From assembly GCF_026250525.1 (NCBI RefSeq), contig NZ_CP111043.1, positions 2,837,501-2,901,500 of the forward strand: a stretch of DNA of 64,000 nucleotides. Direction: 5' to 3'. The position numbers and the translations under genes were made by a program. The notes below the pieces were generated by a model. That model made no database searches. It was not told the origin of the DNA and was given only the letters and a program-made list of their open reading frames with translations. Shown here piece by piece: positions 1 to 7,933 of this stretch. Every line of letters starts with the position of its first letter. The first letter of the stretch is position 1. The DNA comes from Chondrinema litorale. Lineage in GTDB: Bacteria; Bacteroidota; Bacteroidia; Cytophagales; Flammeovirgaceae.

Positions 1-2
1 TT

Positions 3-155
3 CATACTTATTTATATTTTGAATCTGTGAAACAATTTTATAATGGGTCAAAAAATAAATCTTACCAGTTGCTAAAGAACATTAATGCTTTATTATTACC
101 TAGATACCTTGTTAAGGACTATATGTACTTATTGAGAAAGTCTTTATTAAATTAA
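3..155 (+). CDS. 3' end of a truncated CDS, possibly a glycosyltransferase
   Basis: An open frame enters from the left edge and ends at TAA 153-155, giving 50 visible codons that end PRYLVKDYMYLLRKSLLN. The next gene starts 7 bases later on the same strand, so it is very probably the upstream member of the same polysaccharide operon. No catalytic motif lies in the visible part. The basic, aromatic tail resembles the C-termini of GT2 glycosyltransferases, but the assignment leans mainly on the neighbours. Confidence 0.5.
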   Translation, partial: HTYLYFESVKQFYNGSKNKSYQLLKNINALLLPRYLVKDYMYLLRKSLLN

Positions 156-162
156 AAAAAAA

Positions 163-1107
163 TTGACAAGTAATACTCCGTATTTTTCTGTAGTAATTCC
201 AGTTTACAATAGAGAAAAACTGATTCAAGAAGCTATAAATTCTGTTTTAGATCAATCTTTCTCAAATTTTGAGATTATTGTAATTGATGATGCATCGACA
301 GATAACACTGCTCAAACAATAAAATCTTATAAAGATGGACGGATTATATATTTGAGAAATGAGCTAAATAATGAGAGAGGTGCATCAAGAAATAGAGGAA
401 TATTAGCAAGTAAAGGTAAGTATATTTGTTTTTTAGATAGTGATGATCTCTTTGATGTTGATCATTTGGAAAATTTTTATAAATATCTTGAAAGTAAAAA
501 TGAGCCAAAAGCATTGTTATTTTCAAATAGCTGGTTGTTATATGACTCTGGTAAAAAAGCTCAAAAACAAGTTCCTAATATTAGTAGTGAGGATAAGTTT
601 GCTTATATCTTAAAATATACTTTTAATCCTGCTAGGACATGTGTTCATAGAGGAATTTTTAATGAATTTTTATTTGACCCAACTATTTCAGGATTAGAAG
701 ATTTAGATTTATGGTTGCATATTGCTTTAAAGTATCCAGTTATTCAACTTTTTGAATACACTAATATATATAGATTACATGATGAGTCATACACTTACGG
801 AGATACTTTACGATATGAAAAAGAATTAAAAAATTTTAAAAAAATATTCAAAAAAGCTACCCTGAAAAAAAGCTTACCTTTAGATAGAAAAAATAGATTG
901 TTAAGTATGTGTTACTATCATCTTTCTGCTAAATATGAATTAGAAAATGATATACTTAAACTATATAAAAGTATTTTTTTATCTTTTTTTTTATTCCCTC
1001 CTGGTTATAATGGAAGAACAAATAAAATCCTTGTTGTAAGAGGAATTTACAACTTTCCACTTTTGGGTAATGTAGTAAAAAGGATTGTTACGTCTTTAAA
1101 AAATTAA
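163..1107 (+). CDS. Family 2 glycosyltransferase
   Basis: A 314-residue inverting GT-A glycosyltransferase, expected to move a sugar from a nucleotide-sugar donor to a growing surface glycan on the cytoplasmic face. The N-terminus reads FSVVIPVYNREKLIQEAI. The nucleotide-binding IDDAST is at residues 41-46 and the metal-binding DSDD at 92-95; a later LEDLDLW segment matches the acceptor-side ED motif. The most upstream start is TTG at 163, seven bases after the preceding stop; no ATG lies nearby in frame. There is no membrane segment. It is paralogous to the GT2 at 3081-3956, with the same length class and the same ED-LDLW/ED-TDLW layout. Donor and acceptor cannot be deduced. Confidence 0.92.
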   Translation: MTSNTPYFSVVIPVYNREKLIQEAINSVLDQSFSNFEIIVIDDASTDNTAQTIKSYKDGRIIYLRNELNNERGASRNRGILASKGKYICFLDSDDLFDVDHLENFYKYLESKNEPKALLFSNSWLLYDSGKKAQKQVPNISSEDKFAYILKYTFNPARTCVHRGIFNEFLFDPTISGLEDLDLWLHIALKYPVIQLFEYTNIYRLHDESYTYGDTLRYEKELKNFKKIFKKATLKKSLPLDRKNRLLSMCYYHLSAKYELENDILKLYKSIFLSFFLFPPGYNGRTNKILVVRGIYNFPLLGNVVKRIVTSLKN

Positions 1108-1130
1108 GCTTTAAATTGTTGTAATAATAA

Positions 1131-2168
1131 ATGCTGAGTGATAATAAATACAAACTATCTTTGCCATGTAATTATAACTATCCAGAAGATGCAGCTTTGT
1201 TTAAAAAAAGTTTTTTTAAGCTACCTAAACAAAAGGTGTTAACCTTAAGAAATGCATTGTTAACTCATAATGGGCTGGTATTTAAAGAAAATATACTGCC
1301 AGTTTGGAAATCATTTTATTTTCATAATTCACATTTTGGTAATCAACTATATAGAGGTTTTCTAGAAAACTTGGTTTCTAGGTATGGTAGAAATACCCCT
1401 CCAGTAAAGCTTTCAAAAAAATTTGACTATTTAAGTATTCATACTCCTTGGTTTAATTATTACCATTGGATAGAAGATTCTCTTACTAGATTGTTTTTGT
1501 TAGACTATAATAATTTGGAAGACTATGTTTTAATACTTCCTGAAGAATATAAAACGGTCTCCTTTGTAGAGGAAACATTAAAAAACTTTAGGTTTAAGGG
1601 AATAGAATGGTTAAGTACTGGTCAACACGCTTTAATTCCAAACTTAATTTTTCCAGAACAGAGAGTATTTTGTCCAAACTATAATCCTTCTACTGTTCTT
1701 AATCTTCAATCATTTTTTTTTGAAAAATACATGGTTGATATTAATTCAAAAAAAGGAAAAAGAATCTACATTGGGCGGAAAAATGCTAGAAGGATCATCC
1801 AAAATGAAAATGAAGTAATTTCAGTATTGAAATCTTTTGATTTTGAGATTCATTATTTTGAAAACTCTAGTTTTAAGGAACAAATTAAATTAATCTCAGA
1901 TGCCATAATATTAGTAAGCCCACATGGGGCTGCTCTTACTAATATAAATTTTATGAAAAAGGGATCGAAAGTTCTTGAGCTTCATAAAAGAGTAACTAAT
2001 AAAAATGACCACCATAGTAAAGTATACTACCATCTAGCGAATACTTTAAACCTAAAATATTATCATCAATTGTGTGAGCCAGTTAATCCTGAAATGGATT
2101 TTTTTGAGTCCGATTTAATTGTAGATATTAAAAAGCTTAATGATAATATTTTACATATGATTTCTTAA
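1131..2168 (+). CDS. GT61-family (DUF563) glycosyltransferase
   Basis: A 345-residue protein with the C-terminal signature of GT61/DUF563 enzymes: YIGRKNARRI followed by a nucleotide-fold stretch and SPHGAALTNINFMKKGSKV, with the conserved His at about residue 265. Bacterial members sit in capsule and exopolysaccharide loci and are assumed to be glycosyltransferases; the plant members are xylosyl- or arabinosyltransferases. The N-terminal half carries the family's HTPWFNYYHWIEDSL segment. It starts at ATG, 23 bases after the preceding stop, on the same strand as its neighbours. The linked sugar is unknown. Confidence 0.85.
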   Translation: MLSDNKYKLSLPCNYNYPEDAALFKKSFFKLPKQKVLTLRNALLTHNGLVFKENILPVWKSFYFHNSHFGNQLYRGFLENLVSRYGRNTPPVKLSKKFDYLSIHTPWFNYYHWIEDSLTRLFLLDYNNLEDYVLILPEEYKTVSFVEETLKNFRFKGIEWLSTGQHALIPNLIFPEQRVFCPNYNPSTVLNLQSFFFEKYMVDINSKKGKRIYIGRKNARRIIQNENEVISVLKSFDFEIHYFENSSFKEQIKLISDAIILVSPHGAALTNINFMKKGSKVLELHKRVTNKNDHHSKVYYHLANTLNLKYYHQLCEPVNPEMDFFESDLIVDIKKLNDNILHMIS

Positions 2169-2307
2169 AATAGATTATCAGTAACTACTTAAGTACATTA
2201 TGATATTTAAAATATTCTTGATATACAGCTTAAATAGTAGTGTTCTGTTGTAAAGCTTAGAATTTTATATCTATCTATAGAAATTAACTTCTTTACAGTT
2301 TTGATAA

Positions 2308-3081
2308 ATGAATAATAATAAAATTAAATACATATTTTGCATTACAACAGGTAGATCTGGGAGTAATTATTTAAATAATATATTTTCAATAAGTAAGAAT
2401 GCAGAGAGTTTTCATGAGCCTCATCCAATTATGTGTGGATATGTTATGCGAGAGTATTTAAATGAAAGGATTACAGATGAAGGCTTTAATCAACAACTTC
2501 ATGAAAAAGTAAAAAAGATAAACCTTATAACTGCGAAAGATAAAATATATATTGAGACAAATCACATTTTCATAAAAAGTTTTGGTTGGAAAATAATGGA
2601 TTTTCTAGATGAATCTAATGTGGCGGTAATTATTCTTAGACGAGATAAAGAAAAAGTTGTTGATAGTTATGAGAAATTAAAATGTACTCCTCTTACAGAA
2701 TATGGAAAAGAGTGGATGTTTACTCCAGCTGATAATTTAATAATAAAGAAACCAAGTAAGTTTAAATACCAAGTAAATAGATCGAAGTCGATTATGAGCT
2801 TTTTCTTAAAGAAACTACTAAAATCGTATCAACCTAAAGATTATTTAGGTAGATATTTGGTTGATTGGTATTATGATGAATGTTATAGGCAAGCTGAGTT
2901 ATTTAAAAATAAATATAAAAATATATCTTATTTGGATATCAATATCAATGAATTAAATGATATTGACTTTGTGGAGAATAAAGTTTTAAAAAGGTTTGGA
3001 ATAGAGTATTCTGTTGAGGATTTAAAAAAAGTTGTTTCTATAAAGACTAATGTTAAAAGACCAGTAGACTCATTACATTAA
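2308..3081 (+). CDS. PAPS-dependent sulfotransferase-like protein
   Basis: A 257-residue P-loop sulfotransferase-fold protein. The 5'-phosphosulfate loop TTGRSGSNYL is at residues 13-22, and the 3'-phosphate segment LRRDKEKVVDSY is at about 110-121 (Arg111/112 and Ser120). The family transfers sulfate from PAPS to hydroxyl or amino groups. Between glycosyltransferases it most plausibly sulfates a surface polysaccharide or glycolipid. A 139-base AT-rich gap precedes it, the largest inside the cluster, so it may have its own promoter. Its stop shares a base with the next start (TAATG), implying translational coupling. No PAPS-synthesis genes are in the window. Confidence 0.8.
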   Translation: MNNNKIKYIFCITTGRSGSNYLNNIFSISKNAESFHEPHPIMCGYVMREYLNERITDEGFNQQLHEKVKKINLITAKDKIYIETNHIFIKSFGWKIMDFLDESNVAVIILRRDKEKVVDSYEKLKCTPLTEYGKEWMFTPADNLIIKKPSKFKYQVNRSKSIMSFFLKKLLKSYQPKDYLGRYLVDWYYDECYRQAELFKNKYKNISYLDININELNDIDFVENKVLKRFGIEYSVEDLKKVVSIKTNVKRPVDSLH

Positions 3082-3956
3082 TGATGTTTTCTATTATTTT
3101 GCCTACTTATAATAGGGATAACCTTCTATCTAAAGCGATAGAAAGTGTGCAAAACCAAACATTTGAAGATTGGGAACTAATAATTGTAGATGATGGATCA
3201 ACAGATAATACAGTTGAGGTTATCAAAAATTATCAATCAGACTTAAGGATAAAATATATCTATCAGGAAAATGCGGAAAGAAGTACCGCTAGAAATAATG
3301 GAATTAAAAATGCCAAAGGTCAATATATATGTTTTTTAGATAGTGATGATTATTACTTATCAAATCATCTTTCTGTTTTTTATAATGAAATAATCAAAAA
3401 CTATGGACAAAAAGCATCGATATATTTTGTTAATACATGGTTAGAGTTTGGAGAGAAAAAAGAACTTTTCTCATTTAATCCAGACCCTTCTCTAAAATGG
3501 CAAGAACAATTCTTATTAAGTCCAATAGCTCCTCCAAGATTTTGTATTCACAAAGATATTCTTAGATCAGAATTATTTAATCCAAAAATTAGAATAGGAG
3601 AAGATACTGATTTATGGGTTCGCATAGCAAGCTTTCCAGTGTATTATATTCCTGAATCTACACATGTAACTTGTTTCCATGATGGTCGCAGTGTGAGTAG
3701 AGAGAATACTAAAAACTATCTTGAAAATTTATATTCAAAAAAAAATATTTTAAGAAATATAGAGGTTTCACAGAAAGTAAAAGCAAAAGTATTACATGAT
3801 GCTTGGTTTGCAGTAGGGCAGAGTTATGAAGAAAATAGAAACTTTTTAAAAATGGTTCAAGCTCTGTTTTATTCTGGATATTATCTACCTGAGTATAGAT
3901 TAAAAGAGAAACTATTTATGATTTATAATAATTTTAAAAGTCATATTTTAAATTAA
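3081..3956 (+). CDS. Family 2 glycosyltransferase
   Basis: A 291-residue GT-A enzyme, paralogous to the GT2 at 163-1107. It begins FSIILPTYNRDNLLSKAI, with VDDGSTDNT (DDGS at residues 37-40), FLDSDD (DSDD at 87-90) and the acceptor-side GEDTDLW. The first ATG overlaps the sulfotransferase stop by one base; a second ATG follows immediately at 3084. The overlap suggests the sulfotransferase and this enzyme are produced together and may act on the same glycan. No membrane anchor is seen. Substrate unknown. Confidence 0.92.
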   Translation: MMFSIILPTYNRDNLLSKAIESVQNQTFEDWELIIVDDGSTDNTVEVIKNYQSDLRIKYIYQENAERSTARNNGIKNAKGQYICFLDSDDYYLSNHLSVFYNEIIKNYGQKASIYFVNTWLEFGEKKELFSFNPDPSLKWQEQFLLSPIAPPRFCIHKDILRSELFNPKIRIGEDTDLWVRIASFPVYYIPESTHVTCFHDGRSVSRENTKNYLENLYSKKNILRNIEVSQKVKAKVLHDAWFAVGQSYEENRNFLKMVQALFYSGYYLPEYRLKEKLFMIYNNFKSHILN

Positions 3957-3961
3957 AACTT

Positions 3962-5149
3962 TTGCCAAGATTTAAAATACTCCACCTCATTCCATCTCTA
4001 AAAAAAGGTGGTGCTGAAAGATTTGTCTTAGATATTTGCAGAGAATTATCTTCACGAGAAGATATTGTTTGCAAACTTGTGGTAATGAGAGATGAAAATG
4101 ATTATAAGCATCTTTGTGAGTATATTGATATTGTAGTTTGCAACTCTAGGGTAATTCCATCAATAACTGGAAAAGATTATATTGATATATCTCATTGGCA
4201 AACTATTGTAGAAGAGTTTAAACCTAATGTAATTCATTCTCATTTGTTTGAAGCGGAAGTAATGAGTAGAGAATGGATCTATCCGAATGCTGCATATTTT
4301 AGCCATTGCCATGATAATATGTTTCAGTTAGAAAATTTAAAGCTAGGAACATTTCTGAAGAAATCGCTAATTACTAATTATTATGAGAAGAGAAGGTTGA
4401 TACCAAAGTATCAAAAAGTAGATAACCAATATATAGCGATTTCTAAAAATACGGCAGAGTTCTTTAAAAGAGTATTACCAGATAACATTGATAACAATGT
4501 GCATTTGCTTTTAAATGCTATTGATTATAAGAGGTTTTATTGTGACGATAATAGAACTTTAGATGCTGATGAAACACTCGAATTAATTTCAGTAGGTAGT
4601 TTGGTTCCCAAAAAGAATCAGGCTTTTTTTATTCCTGTAATTCAAGAATTGTTAAAAAATGGATTAAATGTACGCTTACATTTATTGGGTGATGGAGCTG
4701 AACGTGATACATTAGCAACAGAGATCAAAAATGCGGACTTATTAGAAAATATAATTTTACATGGAAAAGTAGATGAGGTTGAAGAGTATCTGAAAAAATC
4801 TATGATTTATTTACATGCAGCTACTTATGAGCCATTTGGTTTAGTTTTATTAGAAGCAATGGCTGCTGGTTTACCAGTTATTTGCTTGGATGGTAAAGGC
4901 AATAGAGATTTGATAGAAGATGGTAAAAATGGATATATTATGTATGAAAATAATCCTGAAGTATTTGCAAAAAAAATTATCTCATTAATCAATCAACCAG
5001 ATTTATATAATTCAATTTCTGAGTATGCTAAAAAGTATGCTGCTCAATTCGATATAAAAGAATATGTTGACAGGTTATTAAAATTATATGGTGAAAACTC
5101 TAAAGTATCCTCTTATAAAGTTGTCGCAAATTCCACAAACCCCTTATAA
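3962..5149 (+). CDS. Family 4 (GT-B) glycosyltransferase
   Basis: A 395-residue retaining GT-B enzyme. The N-terminal domain opens ILHLIPSLKKGGAERFV, the classic acceptor-side loop. The C-terminal domain has SVGSLVPKKNQ and the donor-binding EX7E motif (Glu290 to Glu298, EPFGLVLLE) followed by AAGLPVI. The start is TTG at 3962, five bases after the preceding stop; no closer ATG is in frame. It is the last gene of the rightward cluster, and its final 37 bases overlap the end of the convergent GT4 gene on the other strand. It likely adds a hexose to an exopolysaccharide or O-glycan repeat unit. Confidence 0.92.
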   Translation: MPRFKILHLIPSLKKGGAERFVLDICRELSSREDIVCKLVVMRDENDYKHLCEYIDIVVCNSRVIPSITGKDYIDISHWQTIVEEFKPNVIHSHLFEAEVMSREWIYPNAAYFSHCHDNMFQLENLKLGTFLKKSLITNYYEKRRLIPKYQKVDNQYIAISKNTAEFFKRVLPDNIDNNVHLLLNAIDYKRFYCDDNRTLDADETLELISVGSLVPKKNQAFFIPVIQELLKNGLNVRLHLLGDGAERDTLATEIKNADLLENIILHGKVDEVEEYLKKSMIYLHAATYEPFGLVLLEAMAAGLPVICLDGKGNRDLIEDGKNGYIMYENNPEVFAKKIISLINQPDLYNSISEYAKKYAAQFDIKEYVDRLLKLYGENSKVSSYKVVANSTNPL

Positions 5150-6339
5150 TTCTTTTCTGCACTATAGTACTCCTCCCAAGTTACTTTAGCATTTCTACTT
5201 TTTTCTTGTTGATTGTCTCTTGGCAAATTAATATGATTAGTTATTATTTCTTTAATTGATTGAGCATCAGTATTAGCATTTAGTAAATAACCGTTTAACC
5301 CGTCTTTAACTATTTCTGGGGTTCCTCCAACCGCAGTAGCAATAGCAGGAATTCCACAAGAAAACGCTTCCATAATTGAAACAGGAATGCCTTCCGTCTC
5401 ACTTACATTAATAAATAAATTAGGTTGTTCAGAAGTATAATATTCCATAACCTCTTTATTAGAAGCTTGTCCTTTTAACTCCCATTCTATTTTATCATTT
5501 AATAATCTTTTTGATAATTCTTCCAACTCATTATATAGTTTACCGCCACCAAAGTGAGTCCATTTAATTTTATTTTCAGAATTAACTTTACTGAGTGCTT
5601 CTATAATTAAATGAACACGTTTAAGTGGAATTAAAGAGGAACATGATACAATGTGAAATGCATCAGATGATTTATTTGTATCAGAAGACTTAATACATTT
5701 AGTTCCTAATCTACTGACTTTTAAATTTTTTGAATTCCCATAATTGGTTTGCCAGTATTTCATCCCTTGCTCAGATATAAAAAATAGATTATTAAGGCGA
5801 TTTACAGTTGTCATTCGATAAGGAAGGTATTTAAAATCACTTCTGTCTTCATACAAGTCCCAGCCGTGTAGTCTGCAAAAAACTTTAATATTTTTATCCT
5901 TTCTTTTCCAAAGTGCTAGAGAAAGAGCATTATCATTACACCAATAAGAGTATCCATAAATTTTAAACTCATTGAATCTAGCAGATTGCTGCTGCAAATA
6001 TTTACTTATTTTATAGGCTTTATATAGCGAAATGAGCATTGTGTTTATAATGCCTTTTCTCAATTTTTTTCTTTTTGAAACCCAAATTAATTCCTTCCAA
6101 AAATCAGGTTTTATAATACTTGATAATGCTTTTGCTTTATCTTTAGAATCGAGTTCGTATGGCATTCTCAGTAATTGGACATTATCTGGAACTGTTCTGG
6201 TTTGAGGATTTTGTGTATCATTCGAAATGATAATAATTTTATCAAATGCTTTAGCTAGGTAATCAATTTCATTTTCAATGAATGTTTCACCTGTGCCGAA
6301 CGGAAAACTAGAAGTTAAAAAAAATAAAGCTCGCTTCAT
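5113..6339 (-). CDS. Family 4 (GT-B) glycosyltransferase, antisense to the cluster
   Basis: A 408-residue GT-B glycosyltransferase read leftward. It starts MKRALFFLTSSFPFGTGETF, has SCSSLIPLKRVHLIIEAL at the start of the C-terminal nucleotide-binding domain, and the EX7E donor motif at Glu316/Glu324 (EGIPVSIME) followed by SCGIPAIATAVGGTPEIV. It is the only leftward gene of the polysaccharide cluster, and its last 37 bases overlap the end of the preceding rightward GT4. It is divergent from the gene at 6455, with a 115-base promoter region between them. Substrate unknown. Confidence 0.9.
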   Translation of the reverse strand: MKRALFFLTSSFPFGTGETFIENEIDYLAKAFDKIIIISNDTQNPQTRTVPDNVQLLRMPYELDSKDKAKALSSIIKPDFWKELIWVSKRKKLRKGIINTMLISLYKAYKISKYLQQQSARFNEFKIYGYSYWCNDNALSLALWKRKDKNIKVFCRLHGWDLYEDRSDFKYLPYRMTTVNRLNNLFFISEQGMKYWQTNYGNSKNLKVSRLGTKCIKSSDTNKSSDAFHIVSCSSLIPLKRVHLIIEALSKVNSENKIKWTHFGGGKLYNELEELSKRLLNDKIEWELKGQASNKEVMEYYTSEQPNLFINVSETEGIPVSIMEAFSCGIPAIATAVGGTPEIVKDGLNGYLLNANTDAQSIKEIITNHINLPRDNQQEKSRNAKVTWEEYYSAEKNYKGFVEFATTL

Positions 6340-6454
6340 GAAAAAATAAATCTTGTATCATTAACGTCGATCAATTTTAACTGATATAAGAAAACTGTTG
6401 ATTCTCATAATCCAACAGTTTTCAATTCGTTTTTTATAGGAATTTTTTAAACTT

Positions 6455-7744
6455 TTGATCGAATTGAAAACAATTCTTATCCTAGCATACGACTTTCCTC
6501 CTTTTAATTCTATTGGTGCGCAGCGACCAGCAAGTTGGTTTAAGTATTTAAAAAAGTATGGTTGGAGTCCAATTGTAGTTACTCGTCATTGGGATGATGC
6601 AATAAAGAACAGTGTAGATTATATAAAACCTTCTAAAGAGAGAAGCACAACCAAACAAAATAGAAAAGAAGGAGAATTAATTCAAGCTCCATTTAATCCA
6701 AATATTCGTGACAGATGGATTTTGAAGTATGGATTAGACGAGAAAGTAATTCAGCGAAAAGTATTAACACTTGGTCATCAATTTGTAAAATTCTCTCATC
6801 CGAAAACTGATTCATCTTACTCAATATATCAAGCGGCAGACGATTTCTTAAGATCAAATAAAGTAGATGTTATTCTGGCAACTGGTGAGCCGTTTATATT
6901 ATTTAAGTATGCAGCTTTACTTTCAAAAAAATATAAGACTCCTTGGATTGCAGATTATCGTGATTGTTGGACAAATAATCCATCCTTAAAAGGAGCTGGA
7001 AAGATGGATAGATGGTTGAATGAAAAGCATTTTAGGAAAATTGAAAAGAAACTTATCGAGTCTTGCAAACTCATTACAACAGCAGCTCCTTCTTATAAAA
7101 ATGATATAGCTCTATTGCACCCGAAAAAAAATATAGAAGTTGTTTTAAATGGATATGATGTAAAAGAGCAATCTGCTATAGTAAAGCCTGATAGTAATAA
7201 GTTTACAATTTCTTATGCAGGAATTATTTATCCACACCAAAAACTTGAAACATTTTTAGACGGATTAAAGCTGTTTTTAAATGAAATGCAAGATGTAGAA
7301 GTGTACTTTTATGGGTTAAAATTTTATCCTGAAATGGTAGAAAGGGTAAGGCAATCAATAGCAGAAAAATTAGATAGTATCACTTTTACAGAGAGAATTC
7401 CCTATGAGGAGATTCATACAAAATTGAAAGAGAGCCATCTTTTGCTTTTACTTTCAGCGAAAAATATGAATTGGTTAAATGCCAAAATCTTCGATTACCT
7501 CCAAGCTAATAGAAAGATTTTACTTGTAGAAAATGATAACGGCATCCTTAATCAAATAATTGAAGAATGTAACGCTGGCATTACTGCTGATACCCCAGAA
7601 GAAGTGGCAAATGTTTTAGAAAAATATTATGTAGAATTTAAAAATACTGGCGAAGTAAAACAGCAGACAATAAATTACGAACAATATTCTCGTGAAAATC
7701 AAGCAAAACACCTCGCCTCGCTCTTAGATAAATACATCTACTAG
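6455..7744 (+). CDS. GT4-like glycosyltransferase
   Basis: A 429-residue GT-B-fold protein. The N-terminus ILILAYDFPPFNSIGAQR is typical of glycosyltransferases annotated in capsule clusters. A mid-protein segment (PWIADYRDCW) and the C-terminal VLNGYDV and ISYAGIIYP elements mark the nucleotide-binding half, but the usual EX7E motif is replaced by SAKNMNWLNAKIFDYL. The start is uncertain: TTG at 6455 or TTG at 6464, the latter giving MKTILILAYDFPP. A strong intrinsic terminator follows at 7771. It closes the polysaccharide region. Donor and acceptor are unknown. Confidence 0.82.
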   Translation: MIELKTILILAYDFPPFNSIGAQRPASWFKYLKKYGWSPIVVTRHWDDAIKNSVDYIKPSKERSTTKQNRKEGELIQAPFNPNIRDRWILKYGLDEKVIQRKVLTLGHQFVKFSHPKTDSSYSIYQAADDFLRSNKVDVILATGEPFILFKYAALLSKKYKTPWIADYRDCWTNNPSLKGAGKMDRWLNEKHFRKIEKKLIESCKLITTAAPSYKNDIALLHPKKNIEVVLNGYDVKEQSAIVKPDSNKFTISYAGIIYPHQKLETFLDGLKLFLNEMQDVEVYFYGLKFYPEMVERVRQSIAEKLDSITFTERIPYEEIHTKLKESHLLLLLSAKNMNWLNAKIFDYLQANRKILLVENDNGILNQIIEECNAGITADTPEEVANVLEKYYVEFKNTGEVKQQTINYEQYSRENQAKHLASLLDKYIY

Positions 7745-7770
7745 ATACATATTTATGATATTCGAGTTTC

Positions 7771-7796
7771 AAAACCGTCCACTAATGGACGGTTTT
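7771..7796 (+). terminator. Intrinsic terminator after the polysaccharide cluster
   Basis: An 11-bp perfect inverted repeat, AAAACCGTCCA at 7771-7781 and TGGACGGTTTT at 7786-7796, with loop CTAA. It lies 27 bases after the stop of the GT4-like gene. The T-run is short (TTTTGTGTTTT). A further copy of the right arm, TGGACGGTTT, occurs at 7809-7818 and could compete for the left arm. Confidence 0.8.
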
Positions 7797-7887
7797 GTGT
7801 TTTATAGGTGGACGGTTTCAAATTGACTTTTTTGTGTTTCTCTTATTTTGTATTGATTATCAGCCAATTATGTTATTGGCATTTGTA

Positions 7888-7919
7888 TTGGCTTTTAGCT
7901 TAATATCTTTTAAGCTTTG
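7888..7919 (+). promoter_or_regulatory. Possible promoter of the ABC permease gene
   Basis: TTG at 7888-7890 and AAGCTTTG at 7912-7919, 21 bases apart, resemble the Bacteroidota -33/-7 elements (TTG, TAnnTTTG) with one mismatch in the -7 box. Initiation would fall about 10 bases before the ATG at 7934. Weak evidence. Confidence 0.3.
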
Positions 7920-7933
7920 CAAATTTTTAATTT

